A DNA stretch of 64,000 bases from Celeribacter baekdonensis B30 (GTDB lineage Bacteria > Pseudomonadota > Alphaproteobacteria > Rhodobacterales > Rhodobacteraceae), in NCBI RefSeq assembly GCF_000299875.1, contig NZ_AMRK01000018.1, positions 1 through 64,000 on the forward strand, read 5' to 3'. A program made the position numbers and the translations under genes. The notes beneath the pieces were generated by a model. It was not told the origin of the DNA. It did no database searches and saw nothing but the letters and a program-made list of their open reading frames with translations. Below, piece after piece: positions 9,023 to 17,328 of this stretch; the stretch's first letter is position 1, and each line of letters begins with the position of its first letter.

Positions 9023-9328
9023 ATGGCTAAGAAATCCATGATCGCCCGTGAGCGCAAGCGTGAGAAATTGGTGGCAAAATACGCTTCCAAACGCGCGGCT
9101 CTCAAAGAGGTCATTTACGATCAAGACAAGCCGATGGAAGAGCGTTTCCGCGCCTCCCTGAAACTTGCAGATCTGCCGCGCAACAGCTCGGCAACCCGTC
9201 TTCATAACCGTTGTCAGTTGACCGGTCGTCCCCACGCTTACTACCGTAAGCTGAAGGTCTCCCGGATCATGCTGCGGGAACTTGGCTCGTTTGGCCAAAT
9301 CCCCGGTCTCGTGAAATCCAGCTGGTAA
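9023..9328 (+). CDS. rpsN: 30S ribosomal protein S14
   Basis: S14 binds late in the 30S head. This is the 101-residue zinc-independent form: it lacks the CxxC pairs of the short zinc form. The conserved C-terminus [16 protein letters not shown] is present as [23 protein letters not shown] lies upstream of the ATG. Confidence 0.96.
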   Translation: MAKKSMIARERKREKLVAKYASKRAALKEVIYDQDKPMEERFRASLKLADLPRNSSATRLHNRCQLTGRPHAYYRKLKVSRIMLRELGSFGQIPGLVKSSW

Positions 9329-9343
9329 GAGAGGGCATAAGAT

Positions 9344-9736
9344 ATGAACGATCCTATCGGCGATATGCTCACCCGTATCCGTAACTCTCAACTGCGCGGC
9401 AAATCCGTTGTCTCCACCCCGGCTTCCAAGCTGCGGGCATGGGTCTTGGACGTGCTGCTCGACGAGGGCTACATCCGCGGCTATGAGAAAGGCACTGATG
9501 CGAATGGTCACCCGACCCTCGAAATCAGTCTGAAATATTACGAAGGCACTCCTGTTATTCGCGAACTGAAACGGGTTTCGAAACCCGGTCGTCGCGTGTA
9601 CCTCGGTGTCAAAGACATCCCATCGGTCCGTCAGGGCCTGGGCGTGTCGATTGTCTCCACACCCAAAGGTGTGATGTCTGATGCAAACGCTCGTGCCAAC
9701 AATGTTGGCGGCGAAGTGCTTTGCACAGTCTTCTAA
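9344..9736 (+). CDS. rpsH: 30S ribosomal protein S8
   Basis: S8 organises the 16S central domain; in E. coli it is the translational repressor of the spc operon. The 130-residue product starts [16 protein letters not shown] and ends with [17 protein letters not shown]. Its stop lies in TAAGGAGG, the ribosome-binding site of rplF. Confidence 0.97.
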   Translation: MNDPIGDMLTRIRNSQLRGKSVVSTPASKLRAWVLDVLLDEGYIRGYEKGTDANGHPTLEISLKYYEGTPVIRELKRVSKPGRRVYLGVKDIPSVRQGLGVSIVSTPKGVMSDANARANNVGGEVLCTVF

Positions 9737-9748
9737 GGAGGTCTCTCG

Positions 9749-10282
9749 ATGTCTCGTATTGGTAAAAAACCGGTCGAAATGCCCAGCGGCGTCACTGCCT
9801 CTGTGTCCGGCCAGACCATCGAAGTGAAGGGCCCGAAAGGCTCTCACTCCTTCACCGCCACGGACGACGTGACCCTCACCATTGAAGGCAACGTCATCAC
9901 CGTGACCCCCCGGGGCAAATCCAAGCGTGCGCGTCAACAGTGGGGCATGTCCCGCACTGTGATCGGCAACATGGTCACTGGCGTTTCCGTCGGTTTCAAG
10001 AAAGAACTTGAAATCAACGGTGTTGGTTACCGTGCTCAGCTTCAGGGCAACATCCTGAAACTGAACTTGGGTTACTCCCACGAAGTGAACTTTGAGGTTC
10101 CGGCTGGCGTCACCGTCACATCCGCGAAACCGACAGAGATCACCGTGGAAGGCTCTGATCCGCAGCTCGTCGGCCAAGTCGCAGCCAATATCCGCGAATG
10201 GCGTAAACCGGAGCCCTATAAGGGCAAAGGTATCAAGTACAAAGACGAGTATATCTTCCGCAAAGAAGGTAAGAAGAAGTAA
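9749..10282 (+). CDS. rplF: 50S ribosomal protein L6
   Basis: L6 lies at the base of the L7/L12 stalk near the sarcin-ricin loop. The 177-residue protein starts [15 protein letters not shown] and ends with [16 protein letters not shown] plus a basic tail, as in the family. A strong AAGGAGG site precedes the ATG. Confidence 0.97.
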   Translation: MSRIGKKPVEMPSGVTASVSGQTIEVKGPKGSHSFTATDDVTLTIEGNVITVTPRGKSKRARQQWGMSRTVIGNMVTGVSVGFKKELEINGVGYRAQLQGNILKLNLGYSHEVNFEVPAGVTVTSAKPTEITVEGSDPQLVGQVAANIREWRKPEPYKGKGIKYKDEYIFRKEGKKK

Positions 10283-10293
10283 GGACGCTCAAA

Positions 10294-10653
10294 ATGGCAA
10301 ACAGCAAAAGAGACCTGTTCTTGAAGCGCCGCCTGCGCGTCCGGAACAAACTTCGCAAGAACAATGTTGGCAAACTCCGTTTGTCCATCCATCGTTCGAA
10401 CAAGAACATCAGCGCTCAGCTGATCGACGATGTCAAAGGCGTGACCCTCGCCTCCGCTTCCTCTTTGGAAAAGGATCTGGGGATCATCGGCAAAAACAAC
10501 GTCGAAGCAGCCACCAAAGTCGGTGCTGCAATCGCAGAGCGCGCCAAGAAAGCCGGTGTGGAAGTGTGTTACTTCGACCGTGGCGGCTTCTTGTTTCATG
10601 GCAAAGTCAAGGCTCTGGCCGAGGCTGCGCGTGAAGGTGGTCTGAAGTTCTAA
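10294..10653 (+). CDS. rplR: 50S ribosomal protein L18
   Basis: L18 carries 5S rRNA into the large subunit. The 119-residue product contains [19 protein letters not shown] and the C-terminal [24 protein letters not shown] signature. It is followed by an unusually long structured gap before rpsE. Confidence 0.97.
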   Translation: MANSKRDLFLKRRLRVRNKLRKNNVGKLRLSIHRSNKNISAQLIDDVKGVTLASASSLEKDLGIIGKNNVEAATKVGAAIAERAKKAGVEVCYFDRGGFLFHGKVKALAEAAREGGLKF

Positions 10654-10659
10654 GACTGA

Positions 10660-10703
10660 GCGCGATCCGAAAAGTGGATACCGGTTTTCGGACCAAATTG
10701 CGC
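10660..10703 (+). repeat. Palindromic intergenic element between rplR and rpsE
   Basis: TCCGAAAA (10666-10673) pairs with TTTTCGGA (10685-10692) around GTGGATACCGG, with GCGC (10660-10663 and 10700-10703) extending the outer stem. The core closely resembles a dispersed palindrome I recall from many alphaproteobacterial intergenic regions. No second copy is obvious in this window, so its repetitive nature is inference. Confidence 0.55.
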
Positions 10704-10718
10704 GAACACTAAGTCTGT

Positions 10719-10771
10719 GGGGGACGGTTTGTCCCCCCGATGATCCGGGTCGGCCTCACGCAAGTGGGGCC
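10719..10771 (+). other. Tandem hairpins upstream of rpsE
   Basis: GGGGGAC (10719-10725) pairs with GTCCCCC (10731-10737), loop GGTTT. GGCCTCAC (10752-10759) pairs with GTGGGGCC (10764-10771), loop GCAA. Neither is followed by a T run. With the palindrome just upstream they make this 168-base rplR-rpsE gap strongly structured, perhaps a processing or pausing site in the spc mRNA. Confidence 0.55.
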
Positions 10772-10821
10772 TTCACCGCGATTGAAATCAACGGCGTTAA
10801 ACGCGCCACCAGTTCAAAGGA

Positions 10822-11403
10822 ATGCCAATGGCAGAACGTGAAAACCGCCGGGACAACCGTCGCGACCGCGATGAAACCCCGGAATTCGCCGATCGTCTCG
10901 TCGCGATCAACCGTGTCTCTAAAACTGTGAAGGGTGGTAAGCGTTTCGGCTTTGCAGCTCTCGTGGTTGTGGGCGACCAAAAGGGCCGCGTCGGCTTCGG
11001 CAAAGGCAAAGCGAAAGAGGTCCCTGAGGCCATTCGTAAAGCCACCGAGCAAGCAAAACGCCAAATGATCCGCGTGCCGCTCAAAGAAGGCCGCACCTTG
11101 CACCACGACACCAACGGTCGCCATGGCGCTGGTAAAGTCGTGATGCGCACCGCACCGCAAGGTACTGGTATCATCGCCGGTGGTCCGATGCGCGCTGTGT
11201 TCGAGATGCTCGGTGTTCAGGACGTGGTCGCAAAGTCGATCGGTTCGCAGAACCCGTACAACATGATCCGCGCCACGCTGGACGGTCTCAAATCTGAGGC
11301 GTCTCCGCGCTCCGTGGCTCAGCGTCGTGGCAAAAAAGTCGCCGAGATTCTGCGTCGCGACGATGCACCGGTTGCTGACACTGAAACCGCTGTAGAAGCG
11401 TAA
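10822..11403 (+). CDS. rpsE: 30S ribosomal protein S5
   Basis: S5 acts in decoding accuracy and mRNA helicase activity at the entry channel. The 193-residue product has an N-terminal charged extension (MAEREN plus [10 protein letters not shown]) before the conserved [19 protein letters not shown] and [17 protein letters not shown] motifs. It ends in an acidic tail. Start ATG 10829-like alternatives are absent; the ATG at 10822-10824 is preceded by AAAGGAA. Confidence 0.96.
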   Translation: MPMAERENRRDNRRDRDETPEFADRLVAINRVSKTVKGGKRFGFAALVVVGDQKGRVGFGKGKAKEVPEAIRKATEQAKRQMIRVPLKEGRTLHHDTNGRHGAGKVVMRTAPQGTGIIAGGPMRAVFEMLGVQDVVAKSIGSQNPYNMIRATLDGLKSEASPRSVAQRRGKKVAEILRRDDAPVADTETAVEA

Positions 11404-11414
11404 GGAGTAGACAC

Positions 11415-11606
11415 ATGGCTAAAACCATCGTTGTAAAACAGGTCGGCTCCCCGATCCGTCGCCCTCAGGTTCAGCGTGCAACGCTGATCGGCCTGGGCCT
11501 CAACAAAATGCACAAAACCCGCGAATTGGAAGATACCCCATCTGTGCGCGGCATGGTGCGTTCGATCCCGCACCTCGTTGAAATCATCGAAGAGCGCGAC
11601 AATTAA
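11415..11606 (+). CDS. rpmD: 50S ribosomal protein L30
   Basis: L30 is a small 23S rRNA-binding protein. The 63-residue product begins [17 protein letters not shown] and contains the conserved [22 protein letters not shown], read here in two overlapping parts. A terminator follows, so rplO, normally the next gene, is separated from it by about 2.9 kb. Confidence 0.96.
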   Translation: MAKTIVVKQVGSPIRRPQVQRATLIGLGLNKMHKTRELEDTPSVRGMVRSIPHLVEIIEERDN

Positions 11607-11634
11607 TCGACGCTTTCGAGCTTGATTTTGAAAG

Positions 11635-11660
11635 GCCCCGTGGGAACTGCGGGGCTTTTT
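11635..11660 (+). terminator. Intrinsic terminator after rpmD
   Basis: GCCCCG (11635-11640) pairs with CGGGGC (11650-11655), extended by AA/TT pairs, followed by TTTTT. It closes the spc section before an inserted stress-type gene group. Confidence 0.8.
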
Positions 11661-11763
11661 GCATTTTCTTCTCAAAAAGCTATCGGGCCGGGAATAAAAC
11701 GCTCACTGCCCCTGTATCTCTCACGTCTGCATATGGTCAGACCTCATGTCAGGGAGACAGAAG

Positions 11764-12141
11764 ATGATGAAGATCCTCACGGCCACCGCGCTTAGCCTTT
11801 TTGCCCTTACCGCCCCCGCATTTGCGGAAAACCCGGTTTTGGTGGGCGAGTTGAATGGCGAACGTTTGTTGATGGATGCGCAGAAGATGACGCTTTACAC
11901 CTTCGATAAGGATGAAAAGGGCGTCTCAAACTGTTATGAAGGCTGTATCGAAAACTGGCCTGCGCTCACCGCAGAGTCTGAGGCTGATCTGCCGAAGGGC
12001 TATAGCCTGATCACACGCAAAGATGGCGTGAAACAAGTCGCCTACAAAGATCAGCCGCTCTATCTTTGGGTCAAAGATATGAAGCCGGGTGATATGACCG
12101 GGGATGGCGTCAAAGGCGTTTGGCACACGGCCCGTCCATAA
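11764..12141 (+). CDS. Secreted protein of the COG4315 family (lipoprotein-15 repeats)
   Basis: A 125-residue exported protein. The N-terminus MMKILTATALSLFALTAPAF ending AFA-E is a signal peptide; there is no lipobox cysteine, so it is probably periplasmic rather than a lipoprotein. Two copies of the family repeat are visible: MTLYTFDKDEKGVSNCYEGC followed by ENWPAL, and QPLYLWVKDMKPGD. Family function is unknown. AGGGAGA six bases upstream supports ATG 11764. It precedes an ECF sigma/anti-sigma pair, from which a terminator separates it, so it may be a target of that sigma factor (inference). Confidence 0.8.
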   Translation: MMKILTATALSLFALTAPAFAENPVLVGELNGERLLMDAQKMTLYTFDKDEKGVSNCYEGCIENWPALTAESEADLPKGYSLITRKDGVKQVAYKDQPLYLWVKDMKPGDMTGDGVKGVWHTARP

Positions 12142-12183
12142 CCACCCTTCGACACAGGTTTGATCCTCCCGGATCATGCGTCA

Positions 12184-12211
12184 GGCGGGGGAGCTGTCCC
12201 CCGCCGCTTTT
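12184..12211 (+). terminator. Intrinsic terminator after the COG4315 gene
   Basis: A 9-bp stem GGCGGGGGA (12184-12192) with TCCCCCGCC (12197-12205), loop GCTG, then GCTTTT. It lies between the COG4315 gene and the sigma-factor ATG at 12224, and argues against an earlier sigma start at 12176, which would make the hairpin coding. Confidence 0.75.
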
Positions 12212-12223
12212 CAAGAGGCACTC

Positions 12224-12730
12224 ATGGCGAAGTTCAAAGCGGAACTCGAAGCGGCGCTCCCGGCGATCTGGCGCTATGCCTATGCGCTGACCCGGGACCA
12301 TGCGCGCGCCGACGATCTGGTTCAGGATTGCGTCGAACGGGCGCTGAACAAACGCCATCTTTGGTCGGCAGATCGGCCCTTACGGCCGTGGCTGGCCAAA
12401 ATCGCACTCAATTTGTTTCGCAATGGGCTACACCGCGACCGCGCCCATCTTCACCTTGCCTATGACGAGGCCGGGGACACCTCCGATTTGCCGGTGTCAG
12501 AGACCCATATGGATGCGCGCCTCGATGCCAGACGCACCCTTGCGCGTGTCGCGCAATTGCCCGAAGAGCAACGCCACGCTTTGCTGCTCGTCACCGTAGG
12601 CGGTTTGAGCTATGCGGAGACTGCCGAGGCCCTGGGTGTGCCGATTGGCACCGTGATGTCGCGCATTGCCCGTGCCCGCCATCGCCTTAAACAAGATCCA
12701 CAGCCCGTTCAACTCAGGAGCGTGACATGA
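12224..12730 (+). CDS. ECF-type RNA polymerase sigma factor
   Basis: A 168-residue group IV sigma factor. Region 2 reads WRYAYALTRDHARADDLVQD and RPWLAKIALNLFRN. Region 4 reads LPEEQRHALLLVTVGGLSYA and GVPIGTVMSRIARARHRLK, a helix-turn-helix. The ATG at 12224 follows AAGAGG by five bases; an in-frame ATG at 12176 is rejected because a terminator hairpin lies between. Its end overlaps the anti-sigma gene by ATGA, the usual sigma/anti-sigma arrangement. Confidence 0.9.
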   Translation: MAKFKAELEAALPAIWRYAYALTRDHARADDLVQDCVERALNKRHLWSADRPLRPWLAKIALNLFRNGLHRDRAHLHLAYDEAGDTSDLPVSETHMDARLDARRTLARVAQLPEEQRHALLLVTVGGLSYAETAEALGVPIGTVMSRIARARHRLKQDPQPVQLRSVT

Positions 12731-13491
12731 CCCATGCGGAGGATTTTGATCCGACCCTTCATCGCTATGCCGATGGGGAGATGACACAAGATGAGATGCG
12801 GACATTTGAGGCACGCATGGAGGCCAACCCGGCGCTTGCCGCACGTGTGGCCGAGGTTATGGCACTCAACGAGGCGCTGAATATGGCCGTACCAAGCCCA
12901 CAGGCGACGTATTTTGCCAAGATGATCTCGAACATTAGCCCGGACATCAGCCCGCGCAGCGCTTGGCCGAGACGGGCCGTGGCCGCCGTGGCTTTGCTCG
13001 GGATCGGATTGGCCCTGGGCTATTGGGGCGGGGTGACGCGCTCTGCCGGACAGGGCGGTGTACCAGAGAGCCAACTCTTGGCCTCCGCCTCAGCCGCACA
13101 TATGCTCTACACAGCGGAAGTGCTGCATCCGGTGGATGTTTCGGGCGATGAGCGTGATCATCTCAAAACATGGCTGACCAAGCGGCTTGGAGCCGAAGTG
13201 CGCATTCCGACACTGACGCAGGAGGGGTTCTCGCTCGTGGGCGGGCGGCTCTTGCCAGCGCCATACGGGGCTGCTGCGCAGTTCATGTATGAAACTGAAG
13301 CCGGGCAACGGGTCACGCTTTACCTAACTCCGACGGCGCAAGCGGCGGTCACTTCCCTTAAATTCAACACTCATGATGGGTTGACCGCGGTGTCATGGCA
13401 GGACCCACATTGGCATTATGTTTTGGTCGGTGCGGCGTCGCGGAGCGAGATGGAGCACTTGGCCAAACGGGTCCATGGCGATGTGATTTGA
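12727..13491 (+). CDS. Membrane-anchored anti-sigma factor (putative)
   Basis: A 254-residue protein translationally coupled to the upstream ECF sigma factor. The cytoplasmic N-terminal 80 residues contain HRYADGEMTQDEMRTFEARM, similar to anti-sigma domains that grip sigma regions 2 and 4. No HxxxCxxC zinc motif is present, so it is not a ZAS-type anti-sigma. One transmembrane helix (AVAAVALLGIGLALGYW, about residues 85-102) is followed by a roughly 150-residue periplasmic domain that could sense the signal. Role inferred from gene pairing and topology. Confidence 0.78.
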   Translation: MTHAEDFDPTLHRYADGEMTQDEMRTFEARMEANPALAARVAEVMALNEALNMAVPSPQATYFAKMISNISPDISPRSAWPRRAVAAVALLGIGLALGYWGGVTRSAGQGGVPESQLLASASAAHMLYTAEVLHPVDVSGDERDHLKTWLTKRLGAEVRIPTLTQEGFSLVGGRLLPAPYGAAAQFMYETEAGQRVTLYLTPTAQAAVTSLKFNTHDGLTAVSWQDPHWHYVLVGAASRSEMEHLAKRVHGDVI

Positions 13492-13507
13492 GTCTTGCAC
13501 AGCGGCG

Positions 13508-13639
13508 GTGAGCACTCAGAAAATTGAAGCCTGGTGCCGCGTCTATCCGCTTTGCGCGTTGATTGACCGGGTGAAACCCTCTTGGGAGGCAGGGTCACTG
13601 CCGCATTGGGCCGATCATATGCGCCAAACGCGAGAGTAA
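13508..13639 (+). CDS. Small protein (43 aa), possible paralog of the ORF at 14082
   Basis: A GTG-initiated 43-residue frame reading VSTQKIEAWCRVYPL, then CALIDRVKPSWEAGSLPHW, then ADHMRQTRE. Its C-terminus matches the ORF at 14082: W-x-x-G-x-x-P-x-W-x-x-x-(M/L)-R-(Q/E)-T-R-(E/D). That shared pattern in two nearby tiny frames is the main reason to think it is coding. No clear ribosome-binding site is visible before the GTG. Function unknown. Confidence 0.42.
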   Translation: MSTQKIEAWCRVYPLCALIDRVKPSWEAGSLPHWADHMRQTRE

Positions 13640-13688
13640 GTGCGTATTATTATGCCAAAACGCACAAATAAGTAACGGTTTTAAAACT

Positions 13689-13706
13689 GCATGCATTTTA
13701 TGCATA
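13689..13706. promoter_or_regulatory. ATGCAT palindrome upstream of the DUF1127 gene
   Basis: ATGCAT-TTT-ATGCAT (13691-13705) is a symmetric 15-base site in an AT-rich stretch about 120 bases upstream of the DUF1127 start. It looks like a dimeric repressor or activator site; the binding protein is unknown. Confidence 0.35.
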
Positions 13707-13823
13707 GCGGCCAGACCGAAACAGGGGGATGTCAAATCTCCCGATCCCCCCTACATCAGTCGTGCTCCCAAAGAGACACAAACAGCACGGAGCGTACGGC
13801 TCCGCATTTTTAGGATTAGAACA

Positions 13824-14042
13824 ATGGCACATACAGCTCACACCACCCGCTCCGCCGGCTTCGGCTTCTCCCGCTTCCTTGGCGAAATCTTTGACAACAT
13901 CCGTTTGTCCTTTGCTCGCCAGCGCGCTTATACCCAGACCTTCAATCAGCTCGACGCCCTGTCGGATCATGAGTTGAACGACATCGGCTTGGGCCGCAGC
14001 GACATCCGCGACATCGCTCGCGACACCGCCGCACGCGTCTAA
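13824..14042 (+). CDS. DUF1127 (YjiS-like) small protein
   Basis: A 72-residue basic protein with the DUF1127 signature LSDHELNDIGLGRSDIRDIA in its C-terminal half, preceded by a helical RQRAYTQTFNQLDA segment. Members are short Arg-rich proteins, some of which bind RNA and act in phosphate/carbon metabolism and stress in Rhodobacter and Agrobacterium (family knowledge). It is flanked by two small related ORFs and by the ATGCAT palindrome. Start ATG 13824 follows TTAGGATTAG. Confidence 0.88.
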   Translation: MAHTAHTTRSAGFGFSRFLGEIFDNIRLSFARQRAYTQTFNQLDALSDHELNDIGLGRSDIRDIARDTAARV

Positions 14043-14081
14043 CAGCGCCCAGATTTAGGTCTCATTGAGAAGGACGAAGCG

Positions 14082-14204
14082 ATGCAACTTGTAGCTCCCT
14101 TTCCTGCCCAGCCCCTTGGCGCAGTGATGCGCGCGCTCAAAGCCGTGTGGCACACAGGTGCGGCCCCCAGCTGGACCGAATACCTGCGCGAAACCCGCGA
14201 CTGA
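14082..14204 (+). CDS. Small protein (40 aa) downstream of the DUF1127 gene
   Basis: ATG at 14082 is preceded by GAGAAGGACGAAGC, a fair ribosome-binding site. The product reads MQLVAPFPAQPLGAVMRAL, then KAVWHTGAAPSWTEYLRETRD. The last 18 residues share the pattern W-x-x-G-x-x-P-x-W-x-x-x-(M/L)-R-(Q/E)-T-R with the 43-residue frame at 13508. A strong terminator begins 27 bases after the stop, so this is the last gene of the DUF1127 transcript. Function unknown. Confidence 0.6.
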   Translation: MQLVAPFPAQPLGAVMRALKAVWHTGAAPSWTEYLRETRD

Positions 14205-14230
14205 GCCCCTCAAAGAGACTGGACAGATCA

Positions 14231-14261
14231 AACACCCTGCAGGAAACTGCGGGGTGTTTTT
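14231..14261 (+). terminator. Intrinsic terminator after the 40-aa ORF
   Basis: A 12-bp stem (14231-14242 with 14247-14258, one G-U pair) with a GAAA tetraloop and a TTTTT tail. It isolates the inserted DUF1127 group from rplO. The remaining bases to 14524 show no gene. Confidence 0.87.
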
Positions 14262-14524
14262 GGTTTTGTCGTATTGGCGGCGCCCCAAACGGCCTTGGCC
14301 GGTAGGGTGTAATCAAGCGGCTGGGGAGGCGACCATGCGACGTTTGGCCCATCTTTGGCCTATCTGAGCGCACTCATTCTAAAGTATAAGAGGGTGTATC
14401 TTGATCTACGCGCGCAACCCCTCTATACGCGCCCGGTGGACGAGACCGTTCATAAGAATCAACATTTGTAAGCCGTGGTTGCCCACTCCGTCGCTGGAGG
14501 GCACATCCGGCAAGGAGAAGCGAC

Positions 14525-15001
14525 ATGAAATTGCATGAATTGCGTGATAACGCAGGCGCCACCAAAGCTCGGAAACGCGTTGGCCGTGGTCCGGGTTCCG
14601 GCACCGGTAAAATGGGTGGCCGTGGTATCAAAGGTCAAAAGTCCCGTTCGGGTGTGGCGATCAAAGGCTACGAAGGCGGTCAGATGCCTTTGTACCAACG
14701 TCTGCCGAAGCGCGGCTTTAACAAGCCGAACCGCAAAGAGTTCGCTGTTGTGAACCTCGGCCTGATCGAAAAATTCATCGAAGCGGGCAAACTCGACGCT
14801 GCAAACGTCACCGAAGACACGCTGGTGTCCTCCGGCCTGATCCGTCGCAAACTCGACGGCATTCGTGTTTTGGCGAAAGGTGAAGTCACCTCGAAACTGT
14901 CGATCACTGTGACCGGCGCATCGAAATCTGCGATCGAAGCTGTGAAAAAAGCAGGCGGTTCGCTGACTGTGACTGCAAAGGCCGACGCGGCAGCCGAATA
15001 A
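14525..15001 (+). CDS. rplO: 50S ribosomal protein L15
   Basis: L15 is a late-assembly 50S protein. The 158-residue product begins [20 protein letters not shown] and carries the glycine/arginine-rich [20 protein letters not shown] segment. It restarts the spc section after the 2.9-kb insertion. AAGGAGAAG precedes the ATG. Confidence 0.96.
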   Translation: MKLHELRDNAGATKARKRVGRGPGSGTGKMGGRGIKGQKSRSGVAIKGYEGGQMPLYQRLPKRGFNKPNRKEFAVVNLGLIEKFIEAGKLDAANVTEDTLVSSGLIRRKLDGIRVLAKGEVTSKLSITVTGASKSAIEAVKKAGGSLTVTAKADAAAE

Positions 15002-15049
15002 GGCTTGTGACAGAGGGCCCGGACCCTTAAGTCATCCTTAAGTTTTCCA

Positions 15050-15083
15050 AGCGCCGCCCCCGGAAGACCGGTCGGGCGGCGCT
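15050..15083 (+). other. 10-bp hairpin between rplO and secY
   Basis: AGCGCCGCCC (15050-15059) pairs perfectly with GGGCGGCGCT (15074-15083). No T run follows, so it is more likely a pausing, processing or stability element than a terminator. A CCTTAAGT direct repeat lies just upstream. Confidence 0.55.
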
Positions 15084-15106
15084 GTTCGTGAAGAGAGAGA
15101 CCATTA

Positions 15107-16465
15107 ATGGCATCCGCAGCAGAACAAATGGCAGCGAACCTCGACTGGGGCACCCTCGGGAAAGCCAAAGAGCTTCGTCAGCGTATCTTTTTCACCCTCG
15201 GTCTTTTGATCGTCTACCGTCTGGGCACCTATATTCCGGTGCCGGGGATCGACGGCGGCGCGTTAAAGAACTTTATGGATCAGGCGGCATCCGGCATTGG
15301 TGGCATCCTGTCGATGTTCACCGGCGGTGCGTTGGGCCGGATGGGTATTTTCGCCCTCGGCATCATGCCTTACATCTCTGCGTCGATCATCGTTCAACTG
15401 ATGACCTCGATGGTCCCCTCGCTTGAGAACCTCAAGAAAGAGGGCGAGGCGGGGCGCAAGAAGATCAACCAATACACCCGTTTTGGTACGGTCGCCTTGG
15501 CACTGTTTCAGGCCTACGGTTTGGCTGCTTCGCTTGAGGCTGGCGATCTGGCCCATGATCCGGGCTGGTATTTCCGCGCGGGCGTTGTGATCACCCTTGT
15601 GGGTGGCACCATGTTCCTGATGTGGCTCGGTGAACAAATCACCCAGCGTGGTATCGGCAACGGCATCTCCTTGATCATCTTCGTCGGCATCGTGGCTGAA
15701 ATTCCGCGCGCCTTGGCTCAGTTCTTTGAATCTGGCCGGACCGGCGCGGTGTCCCCGGCGGTGATCCTCATCGTGATCGCCATGATTGTCGGTGTGATCG
15801 CCTTCGTGGTCTTCATGGAGCGGGCGCTGCGCAAGGTTCACATCCAATATCCCCGCCGTCAGCAGGGTATGAAAATCTATGACGCGCAGTCCTCCCACCT
15901 GCCGATCAAAGTCAACCCGGCGGGCGTGATCCCGGCGATCTTTGCAAGCTCCCTCTTGCTGTTGCCGACCACTGTCGCGACCTTCTCCGGTCAGGGTGAC
16001 GTTGGTCCGGTGATGTCGACCATTTTGGCCTATTTCGGTCCAGGGCAGCCGCTCTATCTGTTGTTCTTCACCCTCATGATCGTGTTCTTTGCCTATTTCT
16101 ATACCGCCAACGTCGCGTTCAAAACCGAAGACGTGGCTAAGAACCTGAAGAATCAGAACGGTTTTATCCCTGGCATCCGCCCGGGCAAAAAGACCGAGGA
16201 GCATTTGGACTACATCGTGGCCCGTATCCTCGTCATCGGCTCCGCCTACCTTGCGGCAGTTTGTCTCTTGCCAGAGATTTTGCGTAGCCAATTCGCCATT
16301 CCTTTCTATTTTGGCGGCACTTCGGTGTTGATCGTGGTATCGGTGACGATGGATACGATTCAGCAAATTCAATCTCACTTGCTGGCGCACCAGTATGAGG
16401 GTCTGATTGAGAAATCTCAGCTGCGTGGGAGGAAGCGCAGCAAAAGAGGGACGACACGGAAATGA
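15107..16465 (+). CDS. secY: Protein translocase subunit SecY
   Basis: SecY forms the protein-conducting channel of the inner membrane with SecE and SecG. The 452-residue protein has the expected ten hydrophobic helices; early signatures include [17 protein letters not shown] and [18 protein letters not shown], and a late [10 protein letters not shown] cytoplasmic loop. The start [20 protein letters not shown] is the alphaproteobacterial form. Its stop overlaps the adk start by ATGA. Confidence 0.96.
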   Translation: MASAAEQMAANLDWGTLGKAKELRQRIFFTLGLLIVYRLGTYIPVPGIDGGALKNFMDQAASGIGGILSMFTGGALGRMGIFALGIMPYISASIIVQLMTSMVPSLENLKKEGEAGRKKINQYTRFGTVALALFQAYGLAASLEAGDLAHDPGWYFRAGVVITLVGGTMFLMWLGEQITQRGIGNGISLIIFVGIVAEIPRALAQFFESGRTGAVSPAVILIVIAMIVGVIAFVVFMERALRKVHIQYPRRQQGMKIYDAQSSHLPIKVNPAGVIPAIFASSLLLLPTTVATFSGQGDVGPVMSTILAYFGPGQPLYLLFFTLMIVFFAYFYTANVAFKTEDVAKNLKNQNGFIPGIRPGKKTEEHLDYIVARILVIGSAYLAAVCLLPEILRSQFAIPFYFGGTSVLIVVSVTMDTIQQIQSHLLAHQYEGLIEKSQLRGRKRSKRGTTRK

Positions 16466-17103
16466 ACATAATTCTGCTTGGACCACCCGGCGCGGGCAAA
16501 GGCACACAGGCACGCCGTCTTGTTGAGGAGCGCGGCATGGTGCAACTTTCGACCGGGGATATGCTGCGCGATGCGCGGACCTCCGGGACCGAGATGGGGC
16601 AAAAAGTTGCTGCAATCATGGATGCGGGGCAACTCGTCACCGATGAGATCGTTATTGGTCTGATTGATGAAAAAATCCGCAACGGCAACGCCGCTGGATT
16701 TATCTTTGACGGTTTCCCGCGCACCTTGGGTCAGGCCGACGCGCTCAACGAACTGTTGTCGCGCAATGGCGCCCAACTCGAAGCTGTGATCGAGATCGCC
16801 GTCGATGACCAAGCGCTCGTCAATCGCATCACGGGCCGTTACACCTGTGGCAATTGCGGTGAAGTGTACCACGACACCACCAAGCCGACCAAAGTCGACG
16901 GTGTATGTGATGCTTGCGGATCGACCGATCTGAAACGCCGCGCGGACGACAATGAGGACAGCCTCAAAACCCGTCTGATGGAATATTACAAAAAGACCTC
17001 GCCGCTGATTGGCTACTATTATGCCCGTGGTGATCTGAAGTCCGTCGATGGCCTGCAAGATCCGGAAAAAGTGGCGGCGGATATTGCTAAGGCGCTGGCG
17101 TAA
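16462..17103 (+). CDS. adk: Adenylate kinase, zinc-LID type
   Basis: Catalyses ATP + AMP to 2 ADP. The P-loop GPPGAGKG is at residues 7-14, the NMP-binding region includes LSTGDMLRD, and FDGFPRT follows near 82-88. The LID domain has four cysteines (C129, C132, C149, C152) in CGNC and CDAC pairs, the structural zinc form. Length 213 residues is normal. Coupled to secY by a 4-base overlap, as in many bacteria. Confidence 0.95.
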   Translation: MNIILLGPPGAGKGTQARRLVEERGMVQLSTGDMLRDARTSGTEMGQKVAAIMDAGQLVTDEIVIGLIDEKIRNGNAAGFIFDGFPRTLGQADALNELLSRNGAQLEAVIEIAVDDQALVNRITGRYTCGNCGEVYHDTTKPTKVDGVCDACGSTDLKRRADDNEDSLKTRLMEYYKKTSPLIGYYYARGDLKSVDGLQDPEKVAADIAKALA

Positions 17104-17245
17104 ACGCGCCACATCCTTGGCAAGACTTGGAAATTCACCGGGGCCTCTTGACGCTCCGGTGATTCCCCCTTATGGCAACCCATCCCTATGGGGCAAAGAT
17201 TCGCCGCCGGACCGGGTCCGAGGCAATCAGATTGAATTCAGCTGC

Positions 17246-17308
17246 GGCTCGCGAGGCCTAAAACCCGCGAGCCAACGTTGTGAAAAAAGGTTCCGGTATT
17301 ACGGAACC
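17246..17308 (+). other. Two hairpins in the rpsM leader
   Basis: GGCTCGCG (17246-17253) pairs with CGCGAGCC (17266-17273), and GGTTCCG (17289-17295) with CGGAACC (17302-17308). They fill the 225-base adk-rpsM gap just upstream of the rpsM ribosome-binding site. S4 regulates this operon through a leader fold in E. coli; a comparable role here is speculative. Confidence 0.5.
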
Positions 17309-17328
17309 GCAACGAAAGGACAGACCAC

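Noticed and set aside
12176-12223. Earlier in-frame start for the ECF sigma factor
   Set aside because: It would make the terminator hairpin at 12184-12211 coding and lacks a ribosome-binding site, unlike ATG 12224.
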